This document shows, one piece after another, positions 9,379 to 17,200 of a stretch of 64,000 nucleotides of DNA; the stretch's first letter is position 1, and every line of letters begins with the position of its first letter. This DNA is from Rivularia sp. T60_A2020_040. GTDB taxonomy: Bacteria > Cyanobacteriota > Cyanobacteriia > Cyanobacteriales > Nostocaceae. Location: positions 1 through 64,000 of the forward strand of contig JACYMD010000095.1 of the NCBI GenBank assembly GCA_015272215.1, given 5' to 3'. The position numbers and the translations under genes are program-made. The notes under the pieces were generated by a model, which was given only the letters and a program-made list of their open reading frames with translations, had not been told where the DNA came from and did not search any database.

Positions 9379-9422
9379 TGCTCAGTTTTTGTGCAGTTAC
9401 TGCTCAGTTTTTGTTCAGTTTC
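9379..9422 (-). promoter_or_regulatory. 22-bp tandem direct repeat, candidate operator of the peptide cassette
   Basis: TGCTCAGTTTTTGTGCAGTT at 9379-9398 is repeated at 9401-9420 with one mismatch, giving two copies with an exact 22-bp period, about two helical turns. Two sites in phase on one DNA face are typical of binding by a dimer or two monomers. It lies about 220 bp upstream of precursor 1 and beyond the terminator of the HTH gene, which makes that HTH protein a plausible, unproven, binding partner. Confidence 0.5.
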
Positions 9423-9539
9423 AAACTACTTTAATTCGAGATGTTTTTACAGTTTTTTAAGATTATTTCTGCTCCAATTCCAACTTATAAATAATGTTAA
9501 AATTTGTATCCTCTAGACTGATAACAAAGATATAAAAAA

Positions 9540-9566
9540 TAGAGACATAGCAATGCTATATCTCTA
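9540..9566 (-). terminator. Intrinsic terminator of the HTH gene
   Basis: TAGAGACATAGCA and TGCTATATCTCTA form a 13-bp stem with one mismatch. On the minus strand it is followed by a T-rich run (ATTTTTTAT). It lies 100 bp past the stop of the HTH protein and separates that gene from the peptide cassette. Confidence 0.65.
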
Positions 9567-9666
9567 TATTGATTCTATGATTCTATATTGATGATATTTT
9601 CACGCCGACTTACTTAACTGAGTAACTTTTAAGATATATTCGCGGTTTCGATTTTTGAAAAGCAGT

Positions 9667-10356
9667 CTATTTTTCTGATATCACAGATTTTGACATATCC
9701 TTGGTCAGTTCGGGTGCAGAAGTATTATCTAAAATTAGCAAACCGCATGACGTGGATAATTTTTTTGTCAGTTGCAATAACTTAGTCTTTAATAAAGAAG
9801 GTAAATTTCTTTTTTCTTCATTAGAAAGAAATTGAATTATCTCTACCAAGATTTCTAATATGGGTGGAGCATTCTCAAAATTCTGAGATGGCTTTGTTTC
9901 TGTTTCGGTTTTATTACAAACCAGTGCCACTAGATGTTGATTATCTTGTACAATCAACTGCTTGAGGGTGGTAGCTTCCTCAATATCGCTGGATAAAACA
10001 TCTGTATTAGCGGCTCCATCCAAGTGTTGCTGATTGATTATAACCGCATCATTACTAATGCTATCTGCTGTGATTGAATTAGACAGAAGTAATTGCTCTT
10101 GTGTATAAGTCAGAGAACCTGGTTCCTCAAACATATTTTGGTCAGCAACCTCTTCCCAGTTGACACCAATAGCATCACAAATTGAGAAAAAGTTCTCACT
10201 ACGAATTGCTTGACTTGCCCAAAATCGACGTAGTGTTGCTTGGGAAATTGATGCGCGATCGCACCAAATATGTGCTAGTTTATTCCATCCTTTTTTACGT
10301 CTTGCTCTTTCGACAATGTTTAACCCTTGTGGAGATGCTTGAATCGAGTCTGTCAT
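9667..10356 (-). CDS. HTH-domain protein, candidate regulator of the peptide cassette
   Basis: A 229-residue protein. Residues about 7-75 form a helical domain (GLNIVERARRKKGWNKLAH ... ATLRRFWASQAIRSENFF) that has the same layout as the N-terminus of the NACHT protein at 58667, including the KGW, RRFW/WRFF and ICDAIG/ICSVLE positions. This domain resembles a helix-turn-helix of the Xre/DUF4062-neighbour type often fused to cyanobacterial STAND ATPases, but here no ATPase follows. The remainder is acidic and largely helical without recognisable motif. GAGG lies 8 nt before the ATG. Its place upstream of the exporter cassette suggests regulation, which is inference. Confidence 0.7.
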   Translation of the reverse strand: MTDSIQASPQGLNIVERARRKKGWNKLAHIWCDRASISQATLRRFWASQAIRSENFFSICDAIGVNWEEVADQNMFEEPGSLTYTQEQLLLSNSITADSISNDAVIINQQHLDGAANTDVLSSDIEEATTLKQLIVQDNQHLVALVCNKTETETKPSQNFENAPPILEILVEIIQFLSNEEKRNLPSLLKTKLLQLTKKLSTSCGLLILDNTSAPELTKDMSKSVISEK

Positions 10357-10932
10357 GTCTAATTCCTCGCAATTTTTTCAGGTCTTTCCGAAATTAATTA
10401 TGGTGCGTAATATAACCTTGAGTAATTCAAGAAAGAAATCATTAGTGAATTAGACCTCTTGTAAAAGTATTAGTGTAAGTAAACAAAAAAAGTTTATTCC
10501 CTGAAAAAATAGTTAAAACTTTTACGTTTTTCAAACTCTCTATATGATATTTTGAGTTTGGTAAAATAACTTTTATAAGAGGTCTCTAATTACCTAAATA
10601 ATACACTCAATCTCAATTTTAATATGCTAAAATGACCAGAAGATAACAAAATTAACAACCCAGACGATAAATATTACTTTGTTTAAGTTTCTTTGCGTAC
10701 AGTAATTTTCCGCTAAATTCTAACTGTTAATTACGGAGATTTTTAAAAAGATAATTTCGATTTGCAATATCATCAAATATACTTGATATTAACTATTCTC
10801 TGCTCTCGAAAAAGAGAATAATTAAAGTATTCAAATCTGGTTTTTAAATATTCTCGAACTTAAGAATTATAAAAGTTTGTTTTGTATTTATGGGGAGATA
10901 CTAGAGCGAAGAAACTGGAAATATCTGGTAAT
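10357..10932. other. Gene-free interval with the MITE-like element
   Basis: Very AT-rich. Apart from the inverted-repeat element at 10452-10585 and the upstream region of the HTH gene I see no gene, tRNA or conserved motif in it. Confidence 0.6.
10452..10585. mobile_element. MITE-like element, 134 bp
   Basis: AGACCTCTTGTAAAAG at 10452-10467 is matched by CTTTTATAAGAGGTCT at 10570-10585 (15 of 16 pair). The AT-rich interior has no reading frame. The ends resemble terminal inverted repeats of cyanobacterial insertion sequences, so this is probably a non-autonomous element. Confidence 0.65.
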
Positions 10933-11271
10933 TTATTCTTCTGCGAAAACAGTCAAATTTTGAGGACGGCAACGTTTAATTTCGATCTGAAAAATAATTG
11001 CCCCTTCTTCAATCAAATCTTCTACATAACCATTTTTTTCAATTTGAGCCTTCTTGGCACTAACAAAAGGACCGAAGTAGTATGTACAAGTAGGATTTTG
11101 AGTAACAATTTCAATCCACCAAGCCAATCCAATTATTTCAAGAACATCTAGGATTTTTTCTTGAATAAATGAGTCAGGTTTGTATTCTTGATTTTCTAAA
11201 GATTGACTGTTTTCTCGAAAATTATGATTGGAAATTATTCCATCGTCAAAATCACGTTCCAGATATTCCAT
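10933..11271 (-). CDS. DUF1816 domain protein
   Basis: A 112-residue soluble protein. The C-terminal 70 residues carry the cyanobacterial DUF1816 pattern: LAWWIEIVTQNPTCTYYFGP, then AKKAQ, GYVEDLIEEGA and IKRCRPQNLTVF. The family is widespread in cyanobacteria and its function is unknown. The acidic N-terminal 40 residues are variable. I see no good ribosome site before the ATG. It follows the DUF3179 gene by 36 bp on the same strand and could be cotranscribed with it. Confidence 0.8.
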   Translation of the reverse strand: MEYLERDFDDGIISNHNFRENSQSLENQEYKPDSFIQEKILDVLEIIGLAWWIEIVTQNPTCTYYFGPFVSAKKAQIEKNGYVEDLIEEGAIIFQIEIKRCRPQNLTVFAEE

Positions 11272-11307
11272 TTGGGTTCACTCATTTTCATGATAATTTA
11301 GAAATTT

Positions 11308-12327
11308 TTATTTTCCAAAAAAGGCTGGATACACAAAAGCAAAAGATGTCGAACTAGGAATCTGCTTACCATCAAGTTCTTTCACTAAGACCGTTTTCAA
11401 TTCTTTATCCCAAGTAGCTCTAATTTTGCGACCATTAAAATCTACAACTTTTTGACCAACTTTCTCCAATTCTTGATGAGGAAACTGATGGTTAACACCG
11501 GAAAACTGATTTTTTGGTGTTTGATTATCTGGCTCCCAGACATAGCTGACAATCGCTTTGGGATGTACTTGACGCTGATTTTGATTACGAACGGGAAAAA
11601 GAATCTCGTTGTTGGTGTAATAACTACCGTAAGGATATCGCAGGTAGTCGCGTTCGTGACCAGTTTCTGTGGAAAGAATTTTGCTGTTAGGATGCTTTGC
11701 TAACCATGCAGCAATGGTTGTTTTGACTCCAGAAAGCCTTTTTAAAGCACGATTATTTTTCGGACCAACAACACCAACACCCCACGGTTGGGAATAAAGA
11801 GTATCATCAGCTCGGTCATACATAACTAAGCAACTTTGATACAGCTTACCGGATACTCCATAAGTTGTATTTCCTCTTTCAAAAACAATTCCAGTGTCAC
11901 ATAAAGGACAGTAGGTGACACTCAGATTAGTTCCACCAACGGTATCGTTGACAATTTCGTGCCAATTTAAAATTCCCAAAGGATAAGCTTTTGCTTCACC
12001 ATTAATTACCACACCAATTACTAGTTCATCTTCCTTAAATGGTGTAGTTTTGGCTGTATCAAAACGAGGATTATCGAGACTGGGAATACCATCTTTAGGT
12101 GGGCCTCCATCCAGCAGTTCTGTTAAATTAATACGGGTATTTTTGGCTGGATCGATATTTTGCTTGCGGAGATCATCTAGTTCTTTATTTTGGTTATGGA
12201 GATGTTTGGTAAGAGAAAAATAACGTAGTTTAAAATCATCTAATCCACCAGCTTGTACTACTAATGCACTTAAAAGTAAGCTGACGATAGAAATAGTACT
12301 AACTAATATTTTGATTTTTTGTTTCAT
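11308..12327 (-). CDS. DUF3179 domain exported protein
   Basis: A 339-residue protein with a signal peptide (residues 1-26, ending VQAGG). The DUF3179 region has the hallmark segments VIGVVINGEAKAYPLGILNW, HEIVNDTVGG, SVTYCPLCDTGIVFERG (a CxxC pair), a SCLVMYDR segment, a QPWGVGVVGP segment and, near the C-terminus, the WDKEL and SSTSFAFVYPAFF motifs. The biochemical role of the family is not established; the CPLCDTG pair suggests metal or redox chemistry. GAGG lies 10 nt before the ATG. The gene lies downstream of the thiol/metal operon, separated by 400 bp that include a dispersed repeat. Confidence 0.88.
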   Translation of the reverse strand: MKQKIKILVSTISIVSLLLSALVVQAGGLDDFKLRYFSLTKHLHNQNKELDDLRKQNIDPAKNTRINLTELLDGGPPKDGIPSLDNPRFDTAKTTPFKEDELVIGVVINGEAKAYPLGILNWHEIVNDTVGGTNLSVTYCPLCDTGIVFERGNTTYGVSGKLYQSCLVMYDRADDTLYSQPWGVGVVGPKNNRALKRLSGVKTTIAAWLAKHPNSKILSTETGHERDYLRYPYGSYYTNNEILFPVRNQNQRQVHPKAIVSYVWEPDNQTPKNQFSGVNHQFPHQELEKVGQKVVDFNGRKIRATWDKELKTVLVKELDGKQIPSSTSFAFVYPAFFGK

Positions 12328-12727
12328 CGCAAAATTACCTCAATTTACACATTCAATTTGAGTAAATAACTAATTCTTAATTGTCAAATTACCATCCCGA
12401 ACTACCTATGCTGTAATGCCCATATTTCTTACAAGTACCAAACCCAAATTGATCATCATCCTTGTCCAAAATATTTTGCGGTTATTTTTCCGGGCTGATG
12501 TTTTGATTTGGATGAAAAACCGGAATCTAAATTGGAGCAAGCTTCAAAAATTGTGGTGATAAATCCGGGTTTGTAGCTTTCATAATTAATTACTGGCTAA
12601 TTACAGCTCTCATATAATAAGACGAATCTCAAATCAAAATGGATTTACTCAAAATCGATGCAATGAAAAATTTTGCCGGAAACTCAACAGTAGCTAATGA
12701 AAGGGATGGGAATTATTTGATTCTTTT
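12328..12727. other. Interval with dispersed repeat copy 2 and a possible gene relic
   Basis: The part at about 12415-12567 reads in one plus-strand frame as coding-like sequence interrupted by one stop (HHPCPKYFAVIFPG, stop, then FDLDEKPESKLEQ), which could be a decayed gene. Positions 12621-12683 repeat 3941-4003. No intact gene is visible. Confidence 0.4.
12621..12683 (+). repeat. 63-bp dispersed repeat, copy 2
   Basis: Second copy of the sequence at 3941-4003, sharing GACGAA, TCAAAATGGATTTACT, AATGAAAAATT and the GAAAC end. Its ATG at 12639 opens a frame to 12779 that runs into the 3' end of the LOG gene on the other strand. After about 15 codons the two copies no longer match, so if this was a gene it is cut off here. 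Confidence 0.6.
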
Positions 12728-13363
12728 TTATCCTTCGAGAAAACGGGCAAAACTCAAATCCTGCCGATATTTAGAGTAATTTACACAGACATGATCCATT
12801 TTAAAGCGATCTGCTTGCACTCGATTAATCAGATCGATTACTTCTTTGACACAAGTCAGGTGAAAAATGTTATGCATATCATGGCTAGTAAAAAACTGTC
12901 TTTCTAAAACTTCAGTTTCCAGCCATAACATTAATGTTGTCCAAATCTCACCAAACAAAATAATCGGGGTTTCACAGATATGTTCTACCTGCATTAGTTG
13001 CCAGGTATAAAATAATTCAAGCAATGTGCCAATACCTCCAGGTGCAACAATCACCGCATCTGCAAGAGAAACAAAGGTATCTAATCTGTTACTAAATTTA
13101 TCAAAATCCTTGTTAATATCCAGATACATATTGGGATGTTGTTCGTAGGGAAGCTTGATATTCAGTCCAATTGAACAGACATCAGAACCAAGACTTTTAT
13201 GTCCAGCGTTTGCTGCTTCCATTAAACCCGGCCCACCTCCTGTGATAATATCAAATCCCGATTTTGCTAACCCTTGGGCAATATTAAATACATCAATATA
13301 TTCTCGATCTTCTTGTTTGATTCGTGCGGAACCAAAAATAGCTACTCGATAATGGGGTTTCAT
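12728..13363 (-). CDS. LOG family protein (lysine-decarboxylase-like Rossmann fold)
   Basis: A 211-residue protein with the family motifs [14 protein letters not shown] and [18 protein letters not shown], and the N-terminal [11 protein letters not shown] proteins are nucleotide 5'-monophosphate phosphoribohydrolases that release a base from its ribose phosphate; the Arg/Glu active-site pattern is present. The bacterial substrate is uncertain. Its ATG overlaps the TGA of the peroxiredoxin-like gene by 4 nt (ATGA), so it is translationally coupled as the last gene of the thiol/metal operon, an unusual partner. Confidence 0.88.
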   Translation of the reverse strand: MKPHYRVAIFGSARIKQEDREYIDVFNIAQGLAKSGFDIITGGGPGLMEAANAGHKSLGSDVCSIGLNIKLPYEQHPNMYLDINKDFDKFSNRLDTFVSLADAVIVAPGGIGTLLELFYTWQLMQVEHICETPIILFGEIWTTLMLWLETEVLERQFFTSHDMHNIFHLTCVKEVIDLINRVQADRFKMDHVCVNYSKYRQDLSFARFLEG

Positions 13364-14013
13364 AAAGTTGTCATCTCCTTCAAAATTGTGATAATTTCTT
13401 CTGGATTTTGTCTTTGTGTATAATCGGGGTTAACAAAGGCATGGATAATTACACCATCAGTGTTGACTACATAAGTTGCTGGTATGGGTAACTCAAAGCT
13501 TTCATCCCCATTACTTGCAGGTAGATTAATGCCAAATCTTTGATAAATGGGGCGAAGTGCTTCTGGAATTGTAAATACTAAGCCAAATTGACGCGCAACT
13601 TGATTACCAACATCACTTAATACTGCAAAAGTCAATTCATTTTTTTCCACTGTTGAAAGGGAATTATCCGGGGTTTGGGGTGAAATTGCCACCAATGTAC
13701 CCCCATAAGCCTTGATGTGCGGTAGTGCTTGTTGTAATGCTCGCAGTTCCAAATTACAATAGGGACACCATCCTCCCCGATAAAAGGAAATCACAACTAA
13801 ACCCGATTTGAGCAGCTGGTAAATATCAACTAATTTACCGATCGCATTTGGTAAAACAAAACTTGGTATCCTGTCTCCTGCTTGGAGAGAAATATCGCTA
13901 ATACCCGAATTGAGCAAATCGATGGCTGCTTGTTCCATCAGAACTTTGACATCTTCTGGCATTTGTGATTCTATTTGCACTGCTAAATTGACTAAATCTT
14001 CAGTTAAATTCAT
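13360..14013 (-). CDS. Peroxiredoxin-like (AhpC/TSA) protein
   Basis: A 217-residue thioredoxin-fold protein. Residues about 45-215 hold the AhpC/TSA domain with [18 protein letters not shown]; the CPYC pair stands at the position of the peroxidatic cysteine in this redoxin-like subgroup. It probably reduces peroxides using the thioredoxin encoded next to it. It lies 26 nt after the thioredoxin gene and overlaps the LOG gene by 4 nt. CTCAGGAG lies close before the ATG. The N-terminal 40 residues are helical and shared by this subgroup. Confidence 0.87.
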   Translation of the reverse strand: MNLTEDLVNLAVQIESQMPEDVKVLMEQAAIDLLNSGISDISLQAGDRIPSFVLPNAIGKLVDIYQLLKSGLVVISFYRGGWCPYCNLELRALQQALPHIKAYGGTLVAISPQTPDNSLSTVEKNELTFAVLSDVGNQVARQFGLVFTIPEALRPIYQRFGINLPASNGDESFELPIPATYVVNTDGVIIHAFVNPDYTQRQNPEEIITILKEMTTL

Positions 14014-14039
14014 AAATAACTCCTGAGAACAATAGAATT

Positions 14040-14381
14040 TTAAACACTGAGAACCTTTTCCACAGCTTCTACATAGGTTTTTTTAGGCTTCAAACCACCA
14101 ATCTGCTCTAGCACTTCCTTCCCTTGAAAAAGAAACACAGTGGGAGCGCTGCGTACACCTAATTCCATTGCCAATTCTGGTTCTTCAGTCATGTCGATTG
14201 TCACCATGTGCATTTTGCCACCACTTTCATTCACTAATTGTTCAAGAATTGGGGTAAGAGTTTTGCAACTAGGACAGTGAGGAGCGACAAATTTGACTAA
14301 AATTGGGTGGGGTGATTCTTGCTGCAACTGTTCTAAAGAATCTCGTCCTTGACTAAAAATTGAATTAGCTAATTCTGACAT
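14040..14381 (-). CDS. Thioredoxin-family protein (CPSC active site)
   Basis: A 113-residue protein with the thioredoxin fold and active site FVAPHCPSCKTLTPIL, followed by TIDMTEEPELAMELGVRSAP (cis-proline) and a typical final helix. I chose the ATG at 14381 because GGAG lies 9 nt upstream; a TTG-initiated frame to 14486 is possible but adds an atypical tail. CPSC replaces the usual CGPC, which changes redox potential. The gene belongs to the minus-strand thiol/metal operon between the metallochaperone and the peroxiredoxin-like gene. Confidence 0.87.
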   Translation of the reverse strand: MSELANSIFSQGRDSLEQLQQESPHPILVKFVAPHCPSCKTLTPILEQLVNESGGKMHMVTIDMTEEPELAMELGVRSAPTVFLFQGKEVLEQIGGLKPKKTYVEAVEKVLSV

Positions 14382-14487
14382 TGTGATTTCTCCTATGATT
14401 TGGATTAAATTTGATTGAGTATTGATACCAAGAACTTCTGGAAAAATCTTGATTGTTTGATTTATTGCGTTATGTTTTGTATTCAAT

Positions 14488-14952
14488 CTACATTACTGAT
14501 TGTTGATAATTTATTACCTGTTGACGAACATTAGCTAAACAACAGCTACCTTGGGGATTATTGACTTCACAACCGCAACGTCCAGCTTGAATATGAGTAC
14601 GAATTGAAGATTCTGCGGTGCTCTGATTTGTTTGTTTAATTTCTTCTAAAATTCGCGTGGGTGTCCAATTAAAACAATAACAAACCGGAACTTCTTCCCC
14701 TTGATTTTTGGGGAATACAGGAACTTTTATCTCTTCTGTTGTAAAAGTTTGACTTTGCTCATTAAAATAAACAACTGGACAATCAATTGAGTCACAGAAA
14801 AAGTAATTAGATTCAGAATTGAGAGTTTCTAAAGCCGAGGGTTTCAACAAACTTTTAAGTGTAATGGTTTGAACTCGCTTTCCTTTGACTCCATTCACTG
14901 GACAGTTTGCTTTTAAGGAATTTTTCGTTGGGGAGCAACATTCTTCAGACAT
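14488..14952 (-). CDS. CopZ-like iron-sulfur metallochaperone
   Basis: A 154-residue cysteine-rich cytosolic protein. The N-terminal part has a CC pair (residues 5-6) and CPVNG, then FFCDSIDCPVVYF, VCYCFNWT and a C-terminal CGCEVNNPQGSCC. This is the layout of the N-terminal domain of archaeal CopZ plus a BFD-type [2Fe-2S] site. Such proteins accompany mercury or copper handling genes. The neighbouring MerF-like transporter gene, 11 bp upstream, supports a metal-delivery or detoxification role. The metal is not determined by sequence. Confidence 0.8.
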   Translation of the reverse strand: MSEECCSPTKNSLKANCPVNGVKGKRVQTITLKSLLKPSALETLNSESNYFFCDSIDCPVVYFNEQSQTFTTEEIKVPVFPKNQGEEVPVCYCFNWTPTRILEEIKQTNQSTAESSIRTHIQAGRCGCEVNNPQGSCCLANVRQQVINYQQSVM

Positions 14953-14963
14953 AGTTTTTACCT

Positions 14964-15191
14964 TTATTTACAACAATTTTTGCGATTTGATTTGCGGTAG
15001 CGAAAATATGAAAGTAAAGTTAGTGCAACCAATATTCCTAATACTGGTAAGAGAACATAATCGAGATAACCCACGATTGCACTTAACCCGACTGCTCCTA
15101 GTAAAACAACTAAAATAGGTGTGAAGCAACACAAAGCCACAACAACTGTTCCTGTTAAACTGGCAATCAATGCAGTTTTAGGTTTGATCAT
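14964..15191 (-). CDS. MerF-like small membrane transporter
   Basis: A 75-residue protein with two membrane helices (about 8-38 and 43-62). A vicinal Cys pair in VVALCCFTPILVVLLG lies in the first helix, and a second pair CC is at the C-terminus before the final Lys. Paired cysteines in these two places are the signature of MerF, which moves Hg(II) into the cell. No MerA, MerR or MerP is visible in the window, so mercury specificity is inference; another soft metal is possible. Confidence 0.78.
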   Translation of the reverse strand: MIKPKTALIASLTGTVVVALCCFTPILVVLLGAVGLSAIVGYLDYVLLPVLGILVALTLLSYFRYRKSNRKNCCK

Positions 15192-15257
15192 AATAAATAA
15201 ATTAAATATCCTCTACTAACTAATTTAAATCGAATTGTTTATTAATCCAAAATCAAC

Positions 15258-16109
15258 TTAGCTTCCGATAAACCACTGAGTTCCTGTAAACAGATAATAC
15301 ACCCCAGTCAAAATCAGCGCAACGCTACCAAAGCGAATAATTCCCTCAGAATGTTGCAATAACTTATTACTTTGTTTTGCCAATCCCGTAAATAAACTTG
15401 CCAGAAAAATCAACAGTGTATAACCAAGCGCATAACTAACCATCGTTAGCGTACCCAATACCTGGGAACCCGTAGCTGCTGCTGATGCTAACACCGCAAA
15501 TAACACCGGACTCGCACAAGGAGAACTCACCAAAGCAAAGGTTAAACCGACTCCATAAGGTCCTGCTTTAGGTAGATTGACATTCATTTCTGGTAGGGGA
15601 ATATTTACAACTCCCATCAACCACAAACCCATCACAGCCATGATTAAACCCACTACGATATTGATATAGCCCCGGTAATCTACCATTACGGCTCCCGCAA
15701 AGGAAGATACCAAACCAAACAAACTGAGAATTGTTACCGCACCCAAAACAAACAAACCAGCTTTAGTGAAAGCATCCCAACGGGATTTGATTTTGAGTGT
15801 ACCGATATAGCTGAGATTGACAGGTAAAAGAGCCAGAATACAAGGAGATACAGAGGCGATCGCACCACCTGCAAATGCTAATGGTAACAAGACAAAGGGA
15901 TTTGCGGTATCCTGTTTGTCAAACCATTGTTGGTAGCGGTTTTCGATAATGGAAATTAGCCGTTCTACTGGATGGCTGATTACAGGACCGAGGGTAATAA
16001 CTAAAATCAGTGATAATAACCCCAATCCACCGTAAACTAGCCATTTTTTGGGGATTTTAGAACGTCGAGCAGGACTTGGCTCGGTGGATGATTGAGATAT
16101 TTGTTTCAT
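15258..16109 (-). CDS. CcdA/DsbD-type transmembrane thiol transporter
   Basis: A 283-residue membrane protein. A first helix (about 24-46) is followed by the six-helix CcdA core beginning FAGGAIASVSPCILALLPVN and a second half with FALVSSPCASPVLFAVLASA. The two SPC motifs hold the redox-active cysteines that carry electrons from cytosolic thioredoxin to the periplasmic side. The preceding gene encodes a lipoprotein with a thioredoxin domain, its likely acceptor, and a thioredoxin gene lies downstream, so the operon encodes a full electron relay. Confidence 0.88.
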   Translation of the reverse strand: MKQISQSSTEPSPARRSKIPKKWLVYGGLGLLSLILVITLGPVISHPVERLISIIENRYQQWFDKQDTANPFVLLPLAFAGGAIASVSPCILALLPVNLSYIGTLKIKSRWDAFTKAGLFVLGAVTILSLFGLVSSFAGAVMVDYRGYINIVVGLIMAVMGLWLMGVVNIPLPEMNVNLPKAGPYGVGLTFALVSSPCASPVLFAVLASAAATGSQVLGTLTMVSYALGYTLLIFLASLFTGLAKQSNKLLQHSEGIIRFGSVALILTGVYYLFTGTQWFIGS

Positions 16110-16142
16110 GATAATTTCCCTTGAGCCATGAAGAGATAAAAG

Positions 16143-16823
16143 CTAATTTTGGGCTAAAGCAGCATCAATAACTTTGGTGTAGTCTGCCTTGTTCGGATTA
16201 TTTTTAAACATCGTTAAAATATTGCCAGTTGCCGGATCAACAATCGCTACTGTGCTAGTTTTACTCTTGTTGGCTTCCAGGAATTTACTTAAACCCAGTT
16301 TTTCAGCTTGAGCTTGTGTCTCTTTCACTTTGCCTTGGTCAGTCACATCCAACACAACAAAATTCACCTTATCGGCATAATCCTGTTTCAATTGAGACAA
16401 AGTAGGAGCAATATTTTTACAACCAGCACACCAAGTTGCAAATACATCTACCAAAACAGGTTTACCTTGAAGTTCTTGTGCCAGAGGTCCTCCCACAGAG
16501 GTTAATTTACCAGCACAGGGGTTTTTGGAATTATCTTTACCCGCGCAAGGATTTTTAGCAGCACAGGGATTTTTTGAACTATCTTTACTAGCGCAAGGGT
16601 TTTTAGCAGCGCAAGGATTTTTCCCAGCACAGGGATTTTTAGAACTATTTTTAGCAGCACAAGGATTTTTACCCGCGCAAGGATTTGCCTGAGCCACCTC
16701 GGTAGTTGATGATGGAACTTGATTCTGGGAAATATTATCGGAATTTCCAGTACTGCATGATACCATCAAAACCAAGCTACTCAAAGACAGTAGACCGAGC
16801 CAAAATTTAGTATGTTTGTACAT
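16143..16823 (-). CDS. Thioredoxin-domain lipoprotein with eight NPCAxK motifs
   Basis: A 226-residue lipoprotein: signal peptide with lipobox LVMVSC (Cys23), a low-complexity Cys/Lys region (about 45-105) with eight NPCA(G/A/S)K units separated by short SSK/DNSK spacers, then a thioredoxin domain with FATWCAGCKNI. The domain would act in the periplasm and receive electrons from the CcdA-type protein encoded next. The regularly spaced cysteines look like a metal-binding or thiol-sponge segment. It is the first gene of the operon. The repeat region is prone to expansion; I know no standard function for it. Confidence 0.85.
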   Translation of the reverse strand: MYKHTKFWLGLLSLSSLVLMVSCSTGNSDNISQNQVPSSTTEVAQANPCAGKNPCAAKNSSKNPCAGKNPCAAKNPCASKDSSKNPCAAKNPCAGKDNSKNPCAGKLTSVGGPLAQELQGKPVLVDVFATWCAGCKNIAPTLSQLKQDYADKVNFVVLDVTDQGKVKETQAQAEKLGLSKFLEANKSKTSTVAIVDPATGNILTMFKNNPNKADYTKVIDAALAQN

Positions 16824-17014
16824 AATTGCTTTTTATCCTGTCCGGAAAATTGTATTGTCAGATGCTGCTATAGATAGCTAATCAAATCTCAAAAACCAGT
16901 TGTAAATTTGTTCTTTTATTTAGAACTGGAATAGTCGATTTTGGAGCATCTGCTTATAAGACGACTGAACTATGTAAATTGGATTTAATATTTTCAAATA
17001 TTTTCTGTATTGTC

Positions 17015-17184
17015 TACGACTTACGCAATTGTCTGGTGGATAAGGGTGGTGCGTGACGCTACAAGTCTTATAGAACCGTTCAAATTTTTCCGAAGCGTCA
17101 CGCAACGGCAATAACACCCTTGGGAGAATCCACACCGCGTTTTGCCTCCCCTACAAGGAAAATGTGCCGGTTGCGTAAGTCGTA
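17015..17184. mobile_element. MITE-like element, 170 bp
   Basis: TACGACTTACGCAA (17015-17028) and TTGCGTAAGTCGTA (17171-17184) are perfect 14-bp terminal inverted repeats. Inside, GCGTGACGCT (17051-17060) and AGCGTCACGC (17094-17103) form a second perfect inverted repeat. There is no transposase. The end sequence resembles insertion-sequence termini common in cyanobacteria. It lies 16 bp past the stop of the ATPase-nuclease gene. Confidence 0.75.
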
Positions 17185-17200
17185 TAATCATTCAAAATAC

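Noticed and set aside
10882..11151. Plus-strand frame opposite the DUF1816 gene
   Set aside because: Shadow of the conserved minus-strand protein.
12415..12567. Coding-like plus-strand sequence with one internal stop
   Set aside because: Too short and no recognisable family; noted only as a possible relic.
16920..17135. Minus-strand frame of 71 codons
   Set aside because: It overlaps the MITE-like element and has no domain or ribosome site.
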